A stretch of 64,000 bases of DNA, taken from Streptomyces sp. ST2-7A. GTDB lineage: Bacteria; Actinomycetota; Actinomycetes; Streptomycetales; Streptomycetaceae. The DNA lies in NCBI RefSeq assembly GCF_021390475.1, contig NZ_JAJUWS010000003.1, positions 1 through 64,000 on the forward strand, read 5' to 3'. Positions 8,772-18,258 of this stretch are shown here, in pieces (the stretch's first letter is position 1; each line of letters starts with the position of its first letter). The notes beneath the pieces were generated by a model. It was not told the origin of the DNA, searched no databases, and was given only the letters and a program-made list of their open reading frames with translations. Both the position numbers and the translations under genes were made by a program.

Positions 8772-10748
8772 TCACAGCGCCGCCGCGCCGCGTTCCCGCA
8801 GGGCACGGCCGTACTGCTGGAGCACCCACAGTTCCCGGCGCAGCTCCGTCGCCTCCTCGGCCGCCCCGCGCGACTCGGCGCGCAGCGCCGTGCCGTCGAG
8901 GTCGAGGACCCGGCGGTCCACGGCGGCCAGGCGGACCCGCACCAGCTGTTCGCCCGCGTACACCTCGTCGGGGTCGCGGGGGGTGCGCAGGGGCTCCACC
9001 GCCAACTCGGTGATCAGTGCGCGGAAGGTGTCGTCCGGGGCGGTGGCCCGCACCCGGGCGATGTACCCGGAATCGCCGTCGCCCGACTCCACGCCTCCGG
9101 CCTCCGCGATCGTCCGCCGTACCGCCGCGTAGGGCGGGGCGGTGAACTCGTCCTCGCCGTAGGCGTCGAAGGCGGGCGAGACCAGGGCCGGGAACTGCAG
9201 GGCGAGCTTGAGGAGTTCGCGCTCGACCCGGTGGGTGGGGCTGCGCAGGTGCAGGGGCGGGCCCGCGGCCCGGGGGCCCTCCGGGACGGGGGGGCCGGCC
9301 TCCGCGAAGCGCCCGCCGGCGGGCCCGCCGCGGCCGGACGGGCCCGATCGGCCACCCCGGCCACCCCGGCCCGCCGGGCCCCCGGGGGATCCCGAACCGT
9401 CGGACCCCGGACGCCCGTGGTGCTGTCGGTGGACCAACTGTCCGACCCGGCTCAGCACGAACCGGTGATCGGAGATGCCGACCAGCCCGGCCAGTCGCAC
9501 CGCGTACTCGTGCCGGATGGCGGGGTCCTTGATCATCGCGACCACCGGCGCGGCCTGCTCCAGCGCCGCCGAACGCCCCTCCGCGGTCTCCAGGTTGTGC
9601 CCCTCCGCGATGTGGTCCAGGGCGAAGGCGAAGAGCGGGGTGCGGCCCTCCACCAAATCCCGCACCGCCTGGTCTCCCCGGCTCAGCCGCAGGTCACAGG
9701 GGTCCATTCCGTCGGGAGTGACCGCGATCCAGGTCTTGGCGGCGAACTTCTGGTCGTCCTCGAAGGCCCGCAGCGCCGCCTTCTGGCCGGCCGCGTCCCC
9801 GTCGAAGGTGAAGACCACCTCGGAACGGGAGTTGTCCATCAACAGCCGGCGCAGGATCTTGATGTGCCCCTCGCCGAAGGAGGTGCCGCAGGTCGCGATG
9901 GCGGTGGTCTCACCCGCCAGATGGCAGGCCATCACGTCGGTGTACCCCTCGACGACGACCGCGCGGTTGCCTTTCGCGATGTCCTTCTTGGCCAGGTCGA
10001 TCCCGTACAGCACCTGCGACTTGCGGTAGACGGGGGTCTCCGGGGTGTTCAGGTACTTCGGGCCGTTGTCGTCCTCGCGCAGTCGCCGGGCGCCGAATCC
10101 GATCACCTCACCGGCGATGTCCCGGATCGGCCACATCAGTCGGCCGCGGAACCGGTCGATGGGCCCGCGCCGCCCCTCCTGGGCGATACCGGAGAGCAGC
10201 AGTTCCCGGTCGGTGAAGCCGCGACCGCGCAGGAACCGCACGGCGTGGTCCCAACCCGCCGGGGAGTACCCGACGCCGAAGCGTTCCGAGACGCCCCCGC
10301 CGAAGCCGCGCTCGTCCAGGAAGGCCCGGGCCGGGGCGGCCTCGGGGGAGTCCAGTTGTTCGACGTAGTAACGGGCGGCCTCGCGGTGCGCCTCCACCAG
10401 GCGGGTGCGCTCCCCCGCCTGGCTGCCGCGTCCGTAGCCGCCCTGTTCGTACCGCAGGGTGATGCCGGCCTGCGCGGCCAGTCGCTCGACCGCCTCGGCG
10501 AAGGAGAGGTGCTCCAGCCGCATCACGAAGTCGAGGGTGTCCCCGCCCTCCTGGCAGCCGAAGCAGTGGTAGAGCCCCTTGCCCGGACTCACGTGGAAGG
10601 AGGGCGACTTCTCGTCGTGGAAGGGGCACAGGCCCTTGAGGTTGCCGCCGCCGGCGGGGCGGAGTTGCAGGTAGTCGGCGACGACCGTGTCGATCGGCAC
10701 CGCCTCCCGAACCGCTCTCACGTCCTCGTCGTTGATCCTTCCCGCCAC
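8772..10748 (-). CDS. dnaG: DNA primase
   Basis: It synthesises RNA primers at the replication fork. The CHC2 zinc finger is complete (C41, H44, C62, C65 in CPFHDEKSP and YHCFGC). The catalytic core has [12 protein letters not shown], and the TOPRIM domain has [11 protein letters not shown] and [10 protein letters not shown]. The C-terminal helicase-binding domain is reached through a Gly/Pro/Arg-rich linker near residues 440-495. Length, 658 aa, is normal for actinobacteria. The second GTG, at 10748, gives the conserved MAGRIND start; it lies exactly 6 bases after TACACT, with no ribosome site, so the mRNA may be leaderless. Confidence 0.95.
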   Translation of the reverse strand: MAGRINDEDVRAVREAVPIDTVVADYLQLRPAGGGNLKGLCPFHDEKSPSFHVSPGKGLYHCFGCQEGGDTLDFVMRLEHLSFAEAVERLAAQAGITLRYEQGGYGRGSQAGERTRLVEAHREAARYYVEQLDSPEAAPARAFLDERGFGGGVSERFGVGYSPAGWDHAVRFLRGRGFTDRELLLSGIAQEGRRGPIDRFRGRLMWPIRDIAGEVIGFGARRLREDDNGPKYLNTPETPVYRKSQVLYGIDLAKKDIAKGNRAVVVEGYTDVMACHLAGETTAIATCGTSFGEGHIKILRRLLMDNSRSEVVFTFDGDAAGQKAALRAFEDDQKFAAKTWIAVTPDGMDPCDLRLSRGDQAVRDLVEGRTPLFAFALDHIAEGHNLETAEGRSAALEQAAPVVAMIKDPAIRHEYAVRLAGLVGISDHRFVLSRVGQLVHRQHHGRPGSDGSGSPGGPAGRGGRGGRSGPSGRGGPAGGRFAEAGPPVPEGPRAAGPPLHLRSPTHRVERELLKLALQFPALVSPAFDAYGEDEFTAPPYAAVRRTIAEAGGVESGDGDSGYIARVRATAPDDTFRALITELAVEPLRTPRDPDEVYAGEQLVRVRLAAVDRRVLDLDGTALRAESRGAAEEATELRRELWVLQQYGRALRERGAAAL

Positions 10749-10760
10749 CCGCACAGTGTA
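10749..10760 (-). promoter_or_regulatory. leaderless-type -10 of dnaG
   Basis: TACACT (minus strand, 10760-10755) ends 6 bases before the GTG at 10748, placing the expected transcript start at the start codon. No clear -35 is present. Confidence 0.5.
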
Positions 10761-10856
10761 CGGCGGGGCACCGACGGCCCCGCCGGCGCCGGGCCGGGAA
10801 GCGGTGTCCGGGGCACTCCGGAGGCATGACCGCAGCCCCGGGGCGGGAACGAATGG

Positions 10857-10891
10857 CCGGGTCGGCCCCGCCCCGGACGGGACCGACCCGG
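10857..10891 (-). terminator. candidate terminator of the Acg-family gene
   Basis: CCGGGTCGG (10857-10865) pairs with CCGACCCGG (10883-10891) across 17 bases, right after the stop at 10898 in the direction of transcription. Confidence 0.4.
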
Positions 10892-10897
10892 ACGGGG

Positions 10898-12079
10898 TCA
10901 GGGGGCGGATGGCATCGCGTGCCCGATCTCCAGGATCTCGGTGACGGCCCGGCGCGGGGTGGGAGGCGACTCGGGGCCGTACCCCAGGCGGATGATCATC
11001 TGGACGTGCGAGATCGGCCCCATCGGGTCGCGGGTGGGCCACCGCAGCTCGTCCCACTCCAGCGCCTGCGAGGACAGCGAGGTGGCCAGGCCCCGGTCGG
11101 TGGCCACCAGCAGTACCCGCTCCAGGGCCTCGCCCGCTCGCAGCCAGTCGAAGGGCCGGTCCCCGTCGGTGCCCAGCAGCACCAATTGGGGGGCGGACTC
11201 GAAGTCGGCGCCGGCCCGGCCGGGCAGCGGCGCCCGGCCGGCGAAGTCCCGCACCACCGTCCGGCCGTCCCGCTCACGCGGGCCGAAGGCGTACTCCGGG
11301 ACACCGTCCACGGCGCTCCCCGCTTCGGGCCCGGTGCGGGTCCAGCGTTCCAGTTCCCGCTCGCGCGCCGGGTCCGAGCCGTCGCGCCCCTCCGCGTCGC
11401 GCAGCAGTTCCAGCACGGTGGCGGTGTGCCAGGAGTCGGGATGGACGAGTTCGGCGCCCTCGGCCCGGGCCGCCTCCGTCAGCTCCGCGCGCACCGACCC
11501 GGGGACCCGCTCGGGGAGGAAGGGGTGCCGGCTGGTGCGGCGGGCGCGGATCGCCGGGTAGAGGGCGGCCAGCCCGGCGGCCTCCCGCGGTTCCGGCGCG
11601 CCGGCGGGCAGCCGGCGGAAGACCATGTCGGCCAGCAGGCGGGGTTCGGCGGGCTCGGGGAGCAGGCGGACATCGGGGAGCAGCCCGGCGTGCGCGGCGG
11701 CCACCCGCAGGTTGCAGATGGCGGCGCCGCAGCCGAGGTGCAGACCGCGTCCGTCGGGGTCGGCGTGCGGCACCACCCGGTCGAGGTCCGCCCACAGTTG
11801 CAGGGTGGTGCCGTCGGCGAGCAGCCGGAACCGCCACGGCTGGGCGTTGTGCAGGGAGGGGGCCAGGGAGGCGGCGGTGACCAGGGAACGGGCGACGGCC
11901 TCCCCGATGGGGAACGGCGGGCCGATCGGTCGGCCCACCGGTTGGTCCGGGTCGGAGGGGGAGGCGGCGTCCCCGGCCGCCGGGCCGCCGGGCGGGGTCG
12001 CCGGGGGGACGGGGTCCGGGGGTGTGCCCGGCGGCCGGAGATCCTGCGCGGCCCGGGGTGTGGGGGTGTCGGCGTTCAT
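10898..12079 (-). CDS. Acg-family FMN-binding oxidoreductase
   Basis: A nitroreductase-fold protein of the Acg type, known from mycobacteria as dormancy-associated proteins thought to bind or sequester FMN. The signature SLAPSLHNAQPWRFRLL near residues 85-101 is typical of nitroreductase-like N-termini. GRGLHLGCGAAICNLRVAAA and the C-terminal GLATSLSSQALEWDELR follow, as in Acg. The first 60 residues are Pro-rich and variable. The ATG at 12079 follows AGGGAG. It stands alone, with a strong hairpin between it and the next gene upstream. Its physiological role here is unknown; a link to oxygen limitation would be inference. Confidence 0.75.
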   Translation of the reverse strand: MNADTPTPRAAQDLRPPGTPPDPVPPATPPGGPAAGDAASPSDPDQPVGRPIGPPFPIGEAVARSLVTAASLAPSLHNAQPWRFRLLADGTTLQLWADLDRVVPHADPDGRGLHLGCGAAICNLRVAAAHAGLLPDVRLLPEPAEPRLLADMVFRRLPAGAPEPREAAGLAALYPAIRARRTSRHPFLPERVPGSVRAELTEAARAEGAELVHPDSWHTATVLELLRDAEGRDGSDPARERELERWTRTGPEAGSAVDGVPEYAFGPRERDGRTVVRDFAGRAPLPGRAGADFESAPQLVLLGTDGDRPFDWLRAGEALERVLLVATDRGLATSLSSQALEWDELRWPTRDPMGPISHVQMIIRLGYGPESPPTPRRAVTEILEIGHAMPSAP

Positions 12080-12431
12080 CGCGTGCTCCCTGCGATCGGT
12101 GGTCGCACGTCGCCGGCGCGGCCGGGGTACCGGCCGTCCACGCCGGGTCGGCGGGGTCCGACGCCCGCCCCCTGGTGGCCCGCCGCGCCGGTGGGCCCGC
12201 CGGGCCCGGACGGAACCGTGATCGGGATCGGGTGTCCGAAGGTTCTCCTTTCCCCAGCCTAGGCTCCTTCATCCGGAGGACACAGGAGGGCGAACGCCCT
12301 CCCGTGTCCTCCGCGGTGGGGCGCGGCGCCGGTCACCGGGCGATCGACGGGATCGGCCGGACCCGGGGCGCCCCGGCCCGCCGACGGGGCGAGGGCCGGG
12401 ACCACCCGGACGGCCCCGGCCCGGGGCGGCC
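12080..12431. other. intergenic region with terminator, no gene
   Basis: The only firm element is the hairpin at 12275-12312. The rest is GC-rich, including CCCGGGGCGCCCCGG near 12360, and carries no supported reading frame. Confidence 0.5.
12275..12312 (-). terminator. terminator of the PucR-type regulator gene
   Basis: Seventeen-base arms (12275-12291, 12296-12312) with one mismatch close on a GAAC loop. On the minus strand this lies after the regulator and before the Acg-family gene. Confidence 0.6.
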
Positions 12432-13751
12432 TCAGCCCAACTGTCGACAGCCCTCCAGGACCCGCCGGGCGGTGAGCGCCAGGGAGAGTTCGGCGGTCTC
12501 CTTGGGGCTGCTCAGCGAGCGTCCGGTCAGCTTCTCGTAGCGGCGCAGTCGGTTCAGGACCGTGTTGCGGTGACAGGAGAGGCGTTCGCCGGTGCGCTGG
12601 GCGGAGGCGTCGCACTCCAGCCAGGCCGCGAGGGTGTCCAGCAGGATCTCCCGATCGCCCGGGTCGAGGCGGCGCAACGGCCCCAGGACGCGCTCGGTCA
12701 GGACCGCTCCGAGGTCCGGCGAGGAGACCAGCAGGGCGGCGGCGAGGTGGTCGCGCAGCAGGGCGACCTCGCCGTCGGCGGGGCAGGTCTGGAGGGCCTT
12801 CTCCGCCAACGACCTGGCCTCCCCCAGGCCGACCAGTCCCCGGACCGGCGGGCTGACGCCGACCCGCACGGGCGGACCACCCGGACCGGGCGCCAGGTCG
12901 CGGGCGAGTGCCTCCACGCCGCGCTCGCCCTCCCGGTGGTCGCCCGGTTCCTCCTCCAGCCGGGCGATGGCCAGGTCCACGGGGTCGCCCGGGTGCCAGA
13001 CCAGTCGATCGCCGGCGGGTCCGGTGCGCAGCGCGGCGCGACCGGGCCCGCCGACGGCGACCACCGCGTAACGGCCGTTCTCCGGCAGTCCGAGCGCCTC
13101 GACGACATCGGGCAGGTCGGCGACCCGGACCGTGCCGTGCAGCAGGGCCTCGGTCATGAGACGGATGCGGTTCTCCCGCCGCCAGGCCATCTCACGCTCC
13201 GCCCTGCGGTACGCCTCGGCGGCGAGTGAGCAGTGCTCGTCCACGAAGTTCCACACGTCGCCGGCGACGTGCACCAGCAGGCGCATGGACTCGGGGTCCT
13301 GGCGGGAGGCGGTCTCCAGGAGTTCCTCCCAGACCACGCCGCCACCGAGCCGGAAGGCGTGTTGCAGGGCGTCCAGCGGCAGTCCCTGGCGTGCCCGGTC
13401 CGAGCCGATGCGGCGCGAGCAGTGCCGGGCGGGGTCGCGCATCCCCCGGGGGTCGATCAGGCAGCCGACGTTGTTCCGCAGGGAACGGTGCACCTCCTGC
13501 CACAGGGCCTCGGTGTCCACCCGGGGTCCCCGGTAGGAGGGCTCCTGGTCCTGGACCAGGGCCACCACCCGGTCGGTGAGGTGGGGCAGGCGGTGCAGCA
13601 GCAGGCGGGCGGAGCGACGCATCACCAGGAGTGTCTGCGCGCGGTCGGGCGGGCGCGTCGCCTCGCGTTGGGCGTCGCTGCGGTCGTTCCGATCGACCCG
13701 GTGGTCCCGGGACGCCGGGGCGACCTCCCGGGGCTTGGTGCTCAGGGGCAT
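12432..13751 (-). CDS. PucR-family helix-turn-helix regulator
   Basis: A 439-residue transcription regulator. The N-terminal 200 residues form a helical sensor-like region (LLLHRLPHLTDRVVALVQ; LQHAFRLGGGVVWEELLE). A central nucleotide-cyclase-like region follows. The C-terminal PucR helix-turn-helix is clear: LDTLAAWLECDASAQRTGER then LSCHRNTVLNRLRRYEKLTG. The ATG at 13751 follows GGAGG at 7 bases; a more upstream start would add unsupported sequence. It forms a single-gene unit facing the same way as its neighbours. Such regulators often control purine or amino-acid catabolism, but no target enzyme lies next to it, so the effector is unknown. Confidence 0.8.
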   Translation of the reverse strand: MPLSTKPREVAPASRDHRVDRNDRSDAQREATRPPDRAQTLLVMRRSARLLLHRLPHLTDRVVALVQDQEPSYRGPRVDTEALWQEVHRSLRNNVGCLIDPRGMRDPARHCSRRIGSDRARQGLPLDALQHAFRLGGGVVWEELLETASRQDPESMRLLVHVAGDVWNFVDEHCSLAAEAYRRAEREMAWRRENRIRLMTEALLHGTVRVADLPDVVEALGLPENGRYAVVAVGGPGRAALRTGPAGDRLVWHPGDPVDLAIARLEEEPGDHREGERGVEALARDLAPGPGGPPVRVGVSPPVRGLVGLGEARSLAEKALQTCPADGEVALLRDHLAAALLVSSPDLGAVLTERVLGPLRRLDPGDREILLDTLAAWLECDASAQRTGERLSCHRNTVLNRLRRYEKLTGRSLSSPKETAELSLALTARRVLEGCRQLG

Positions 13752-14078
13752 CACGAACCTCCACCTGTCGGGGCGGTAAGGGCGGCTCGCTCTGCATTGT
13801 TCGGGTGCGACGCTCCACGATCCAGTGCTGTGCCCGTAGTGCAACCAAAGCCATACCGTCCAGTCGGTAACTGTTGGGATTTTCGCGATCGCGCGTGTTT
13901 TTCCGTTTCTTTCCGGGGAATTTCGTCTCTTTTGGCGGCCGGCTCGGTGAGCTGATCACCGGCCCGCTCGATGGGGCGCCCGGGAAGGCGCGTGCGCGGG
14001 ACCCGGCGGACGGGGGACGCCCCGGGGAGAACGGCCCGTCCGGCACCGCCTCCCCCGCCCCACGGCGTCCCCCCGGCC
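13752..14078. other. intergenic region between LAL and PucR genes
   Basis: It contains the promoter region of the PucR gene, with a lower-GC stretch at about 13850-13930, and a long hairpin toward the LAL gene end. GGGGGACGCC (14012-14021) pairs with GGCGTCCCCC (14064-14073) and may terminate the LAL transcript. No gene is supported. Confidence 0.4.
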
Positions 14079-17033
14079 TCACCGCGGCTCCGGGGTGTCC
14101 GGCGCGTCGGCGAGCAGTCGGGTCAGCTCCACCCGCGAGCGGATGCCCAGCGCGCTGAAGACGTTGCGCAGGTGGTGGTCCACGGTGCGCGGACTCACCG
14201 ACAGCCGCACCGCCACCTCCCGGTTGGTCGCCCCCTCGGCCACGTGCCGGGCCACCCGCAACTGCTGCGGGGTCAGCGTCGCCAACACCTCCGGTGCCGG
14301 GCCGCCCACCGGGTGATCGCTCTCCCCCGTCGCCCGCAGCTCGCCCCGGGCCCGCTGTGCCCACGCCTCCGCCCCACACTGCTCGAAACCGATCAGGGCG
14401 TCCCGCAGCACCTCCCGGGCGTCGCGCGGACGGCGCCCCCGGCGCAACGCCATGCCGTGCAGCAACTGGGTACGCGAACGCTCGAAGGAGTTGTCCGCGC
14501 CCCGGTGCGCCTCCAGCGCCCGGGCGAACGCCTGCGGCGCGGCCTCCGGTGGCGCGCACAGCGCCCGGCAGCGCAGCAACTGCGGTACCGCCTGCGAATC
14601 GGCGGTGGCCGCCGCCCAGGACGCCACGTGCTTGAGCGCCGGACGGGCGTGCTCGGGCTGCCCGCAGAGCACGGTCGCCTCGATGAAGCAGGGCAGCGCC
14701 AGGGTGCGCAGCGCGAAGTGCCCCCGACCGGGACCGTTGCGCAGCAGCGCTCCCAGCCGCAGCGCGGCCTGCCGGGGTCGGTTGAGCGCCAGGTCGCACC
14801 GGGCCAGCGCCCATTCCGCCATCGTCGCCGCGATGCCCAGGCCGTGCGCCCCGGCGTCCTGCTCGGCGTCGGCCGCGTGCCGGGCACACCGCTCGGGGTC
14901 GCCGTCGATCGCCGCCGCCATCGCCAGCGCGGCGTGGTGGTGGGCGGCGCTGTTGCGCTGCCCGGTGCGCAACGCGCTGCGCAGCCCCTCCCGGGCGTGC
15001 GCGGCGGCCCGCCCGTGCCGCCCACAGCGCAGTTCGGCGTAGGCCAGCAACTCCAGGGCATGCGGCTCCAGCACCCGCTCGCCGCGCAGCCGGGCCACCG
15101 CCAGGCCGCGCGAGGCGCAGACGTACGCCTCGTTGTTCTCCCCGAGCAGCATCGCCACCACCGCCGCCCGCAGCAGGTCGGCGCTCTGCTCCGATCGGCG
15201 GGCGCGCTCCAGCACCCGCCGCAGCGGTACGATGGCCGTCGCCAGCCCGCCCTCCAGCAGGGCCGCCATCCCCGCCCCGTAATCGTCGCGCGGCGCGTGC
15301 TGCGCGTCCTCCGTCGAACCGGCGACCGACATCGCCAGGGGGCCGGTGCCCGCCACCCAGGCCGCCTCGGCGGCGACCCGCAGGGCGTCGCCCGCCCGAT
15401 CGGGATCGTGTGGGCCCAGCAGTCGGGCCGCCTGCACCAGGGACTCCCGGGCGTCGGTGATCACCCCGCACTCCCGCTGCAGGGTGCCCAGCACCAGCGC
15501 CGCCCTGCCCCGGGTGACGTCACCGGCGGGCAGCATCCGCGCCCGCTCCAACAGGGTTCGGGCGGCCTGCGGGCGGCCCGCCGCCCAGGTGTGTTCGGCG
15601 GCGGCGGTGAGCAGCGTCCCCCGGTTGTCCGGGTCGGTCACCAGCTCGGCGGCCCGCAGCAGGGCGTCCGCCGAATCGGTCGGCGGACGCACCGCGGCGG
15701 CGCCCTCCACCTCGGCGGCCAGCCGCCCGGCGAGCGCCGGGTCGGGGCCCTCGGCCGCGGCGGCCAGGTGGCGCAGGCGCGGCAGCTGATCGGCGGCCCC
15801 GCGCAGCGCCTCGGCCAGGGCCAGGTGCGCGTCCCGCAGTTCCCGGGGGGACACCGCCCGGCGCACCGCCCGCCACACCAGCGGACCGACCAGCCGCAGC
15901 CGGTCGCCGTCCCGGCGCAGCACCCCGGCCGCCTCCGCCGGGGCGAAGTGGGAGGCGTCGTCCCCGGGCGGGGAATCGTCCGGGTCGGTTCGACCCCCGT
16001 CGGGGCCGTCGGGGCCCGAGAGGAGCGCGGCGGCCCGCAGCACCGCGCCGATCCCCGCCTCCCCCTCCACCTCCCGCGCGGCGGCCACCAGCACCAGCAG
16101 ATCCCGGGTGGGGTCCGGCAGCGAACGCAACCCCTGTTCGGCCCTGCGCAGTCGGGGGCCGTCCACCGACAGCGGGCGGGGCAACGGCTCCGCTCCCGTC
16201 AACCGGGCCGGCGACAGCCGCTCCAGCAGATCGGCCAGGAGACCGGGGTTGCCGGCCGCCTCGTGCGCCAGGGCCTCCCGGACCGCCGGATCGGCGTCCT
16301 CGGGCAACGACCGGTCCAACAGGGCCTCGACCTCCGCCCCGGACAGCGGCGGCAGCGTCTCCTCGGGGACCCCGCCCAACAGGACGTCGGACGGTGTCCC
16401 CGGGCCGATCGTGGACCACCCCATCACCAGGGCCACCGGAACCCCGGCCCCCAGTCGGCGGGCCACGAAGCCCAACACCTCCCGCGAGACCGGGTCCACC
16501 CACTGCACGTCGTCCACGCAGCACAGCACCGGCCCCGCCGACCGGGTTCGCTCCTGCAACAGCAGCAGCACCGCGTCCCCGATCACCGGGACGGCCACCG
16601 GCGACGCCCCGCCGGGCCGGGCGGTCTCCAGCAGTTCCCGGGCGGCGTCGGGGCCGGCCAACCGGCCGGCCAGGGCGTGCAGGCCCGCCAGCGGCATCCC
16701 GGTCTCGGCCCGCACCCCGCGCAACCGGACCACCGGTTCGGGGGGCGCGAGCACCACCGCGGGGAGCCGGCCCGCGGCGACCGGCCCGGCCGGCCGGGAA
16801 CCGACGGGCGCGCGGGCGGCGGGCGGGTGGGCGAGCCAGCGCCCCCGCCCGCCCGCCGGCGGGACCGGGAAGGCGGAGGCCGCCCGCTCCAACACCGCGC
16901 TGACCCCCATGCCCGTCTCGGCACGCACCAGCAGCGCACCCCCGTGCCCGGCACGGGCGCGGTCCAGCAGGGCGCGGACCGCGGTGTCCGTACGGGAACG
17001 GCTCGGGAACGAGGACGTCGAAGGACTGTCCAT
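14079..17033 (-). CDS. large LuxR-type (LAL) regulator with degenerate P-loop
   Basis: A 984-residue regulator of the LAL class: an N-terminal AAA/NACHT-like module, a long TPR-like helical middle (about residues 400-900) and a C-terminal LuxR helix-turn-helix (LTPQQLRVARHVAEGATNRE, then VSPRTVDHHLRNVFSALGI). The Walker A region reads AETGMGVSA (38-46), so the invariant Lys is Val44. The Walker B strand, VLCCVDDVQWVD at about 169-180, is intact. Nucleotide binding is therefore doubtful. The ATG at 17033 follows GGGAGG. It diverges from a secreted lipase gene, a plausible but unproven target. Similar proteins control sugar use or secondary metabolism. Confidence 0.85.
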   Translation of the reverse strand: MDSPSTSSFPSRSRTDTAVRALLDRARAGHGGALLVRAETGMGVSAVLERAASAFPVPPAGGRGRWLAHPPAARAPVGSRPAGPVAAGRLPAVVLAPPEPVVRLRGVRAETGMPLAGLHALAGRLAGPDAARELLETARPGGASPVAVPVIGDAVLLLLQERTRSAGPVLCCVDDVQWVDPVSREVLGFVARRLGAGVPVALVMGWSTIGPGTPSDVLLGGVPEETLPPLSGAEVEALLDRSLPEDADPAVREALAHEAAGNPGLLADLLERLSPARLTGAEPLPRPLSVDGPRLRRAEQGLRSLPDPTRDLLVLVAAAREVEGEAGIGAVLRAAALLSGPDGPDGGRTDPDDSPPGDDASHFAPAEAAGVLRRDGDRLRLVGPLVWRAVRRAVSPRELRDAHLALAEALRGAADQLPRLRHLAAAAEGPDPALAGRLAAEVEGAAAVRPPTDSADALLRAAELVTDPDNRGTLLTAAAEHTWAAGRPQAARTLLERARMLPAGDVTRGRAALVLGTLQRECGVITDARESLVQAARLLGPHDPDRAGDALRVAAEAAWVAGTGPLAMSVAGSTEDAQHAPRDDYGAGMAALLEGGLATAIVPLRRVLERARRSEQSADLLRAAVVAMLLGENNEAYVCASRGLAVARLRGERVLEPHALELLAYAELRCGRHGRAAAHAREGLRSALRTGQRNSAAHHHAALAMAAAIDGDPERCARHAADAEQDAGAHGLGIAATMAEWALARCDLALNRPRQAALRLGALLRNGPGRGHFALRTLALPCFIEATVLCGQPEHARPALKHVASWAAATADSQAVPQLLRCRALCAPPEAAPQAFARALEAHRGADNSFERSRTQLLHGMALRRGRRPRDAREVLRDALIGFEQCGAEAWAQRARGELRATGESDHPVGGPAPEVLATLTPQQLRVARHVAEGATNREVAVRLSVSPRTVDHHLRNVFSALGIRSRVELTRLLADAPDTPEPR

Positions 17034-17466
17034 GTGGTTCGGACCTCCCTGCCCGGGGCGCGATCACGGGTGCCCCCGTTCACGCCCGTTGTCGCACGAC
17101 AGCACCGACCGGATCGCTCGTCCATGCGGGCGTCCACAAGTCGATGCGCGCGCCCAGTGTGTGACGCGCGGGACTGTGCGCGCGCACAGAACACCCGGGT
17201 TTCGTACGGGCCCGACAAGGCACGGAGCGGAGGCCGGTGATTTCGCCGATGCCCGGCAGGAGGGTCGGGGCAAGCATCGGCACCGCGTCATCGCGGCATT
17301 CCCGGACCGGGCGCGGAGCCTCTCGGGCGGGAGCACGCGAATCACACGACTGACGTTGTGTCAAGACTCGTTCGGGACACCGCGCACGGCGTCTGCGGCG
17401 GTCACGGTACCACCGATGCTTTTCGGCCACACCCCTCGTCCATTCGCGCACCCCGGAGGCCCTCGG
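17034..17466. other. divergent regulatory region between LAL regulator and lipase
   Basis: This 433-base region has no supported gene. It holds a 16-base perfect palindrome at 17174-17189, listed separately. A TTGTGT near 17355 could belong to a lipase promoter. Confidence 0.45.
17174..17189. promoter_or_regulatory. perfect 16-base palindrome, possible regulator site
   Basis: CTGTGCGCGCGCACAG is fully self-complementary and lies between the divergent LAL and lipase genes. Alternating CG makes such palindromes less surprising in GC-rich DNA, so this is tentative. Confidence 0.35.
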
Positions 17467-18228
17467 ATGAGCAGTCCCCCCACCGACCCCACCGCCGGTC
17501 CCGGCCGCCGGCGCAGGTTGGGAGTCGCCCTGGCCGGAACCCTCCTGGCACTCACCGCCTCGTTCTCCGCCGCCCCCGGCGCGATCGCCGGCGGCCACGG
17601 CGAGGCCGACACCCGGGGCCCCCATGACGGGCATCGGGATCTCCCGCCGGTGGTCTTCGTGCACGGCTTCACCGGCGACCCCTCCAACTGGGCCGCGGCG
17701 ATGGACTCCTTCGAGGCCGCCGGCTGGGACCGCGACCGGCTCTTCGCCCTGCGCTACGACTGGTCGGCCTCCAACCGCGAGTCCGCGCGGGACCTCGCCG
17801 ACCTGGTGGCCGAGGTGCGCCGGACCACCGGTGCCCACCGGGTCGCCGTCGTCAACCACTCCATGGGCGGCCTGGTCACCCAGTGGTACGTCAAACACCT
17901 CGGGGGACACCGGCACGTCGGCCACGTGGTGTCCCTCGCCGGCGCCCACCACGGGACCACCCGTGCCGCCGACTGCCTGCCGCTGGTCTCCTGCGCCGAG
18001 ATGATCCCCGGCTCCGACTTCCTGAAGGCCCTGGCCCGGGGCGACGAGACGCCCGGCGCCACCCGCTACGGCACCTGGTACTCGCCCTGCGACGGCGTCA
18101 TCCTGCCGTACGACTCCACCCGCCTGCGCGGCGCCCGGAACCGCGAACTGCCCTGCGTGGACCACATCGCCTTCCTCACCGACCCGGGGGTGATGGCCGA
18201 GATCCAGCGGTTCGTCCGGCGGGGATGA
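17467..18228 (+). CDS. secreted triacylglycerol lipase/esterase (alpha/beta hydrolase)
   Basis: A 253-residue exported hydrolase. The signal peptide has a charged RRRR stretch (14-17), a hydrophobic core (GVALAGTLLALTASFSA) and likely cleavage near APGAIAGG. The mature part has the oxyanion motif VFVHGFTG (64-70), the nucleophile elbow VVNHSMGG with Ser132, and a late VDHIAF that should supply the catalytic His. This resembles small Bacillus LipA-type lipases. A cysteine pair in CLPLVSC may form a disulphide. The ATG at 17467 has GGAGG 7 bases upstream; longer in-frame starts would destroy the signal peptide. It diverges from the LAL regulator. Confidence 0.85.
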   Translation: MSSPPTDPTAGPGRRRRLGVALAGTLLALTASFSAAPGAIAGGHGEADTRGPHDGHRDLPPVVFVHGFTGDPSNWAAAMDSFEAAGWDRDRLFALRYDWSASNRESARDLADLVAEVRRTTGAHRVAVVNHSMGGLVTQWYVKHLGGHRHVGHVVSLAGAHHGTTRAADCLPLVSCAEMIPGSDFLKALARGDETPGATRYGTWYSPCDGVILPYDSTRLRGARNRELPCVDHIAFLTDPGVMAEIQRFVRRG

Positions 18229-18235
18229 ACCGCGG

Positions 18236-18258
18236 GCCCGGCGGCGGGAGCGCCGGGC
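18236..18258. terminator. short shared terminator
   Basis: GCCCGGCG and CGCCGGGC pair across a 7-base loop in the 30 bases between the converging lipase and dGTPase genes. Confidence 0.5.

Noticed and set aside
7296..10829. Plus-strand open frame of 1177 codons across the sigma-factor and primase genes
   Set aside because: It is the antisense of two clearly identified genes; long antisense frames are normal at this GC content, and the product is Gly/Val/Arg-rich with no domain.
13971..17240. Plus-strand open frame of 1089 codons opposite the LAL regulator
   Set aside because: Low-complexity Gly/Arg/Gln/Pro product antisense to a protein with Walker B and LuxR motifs.
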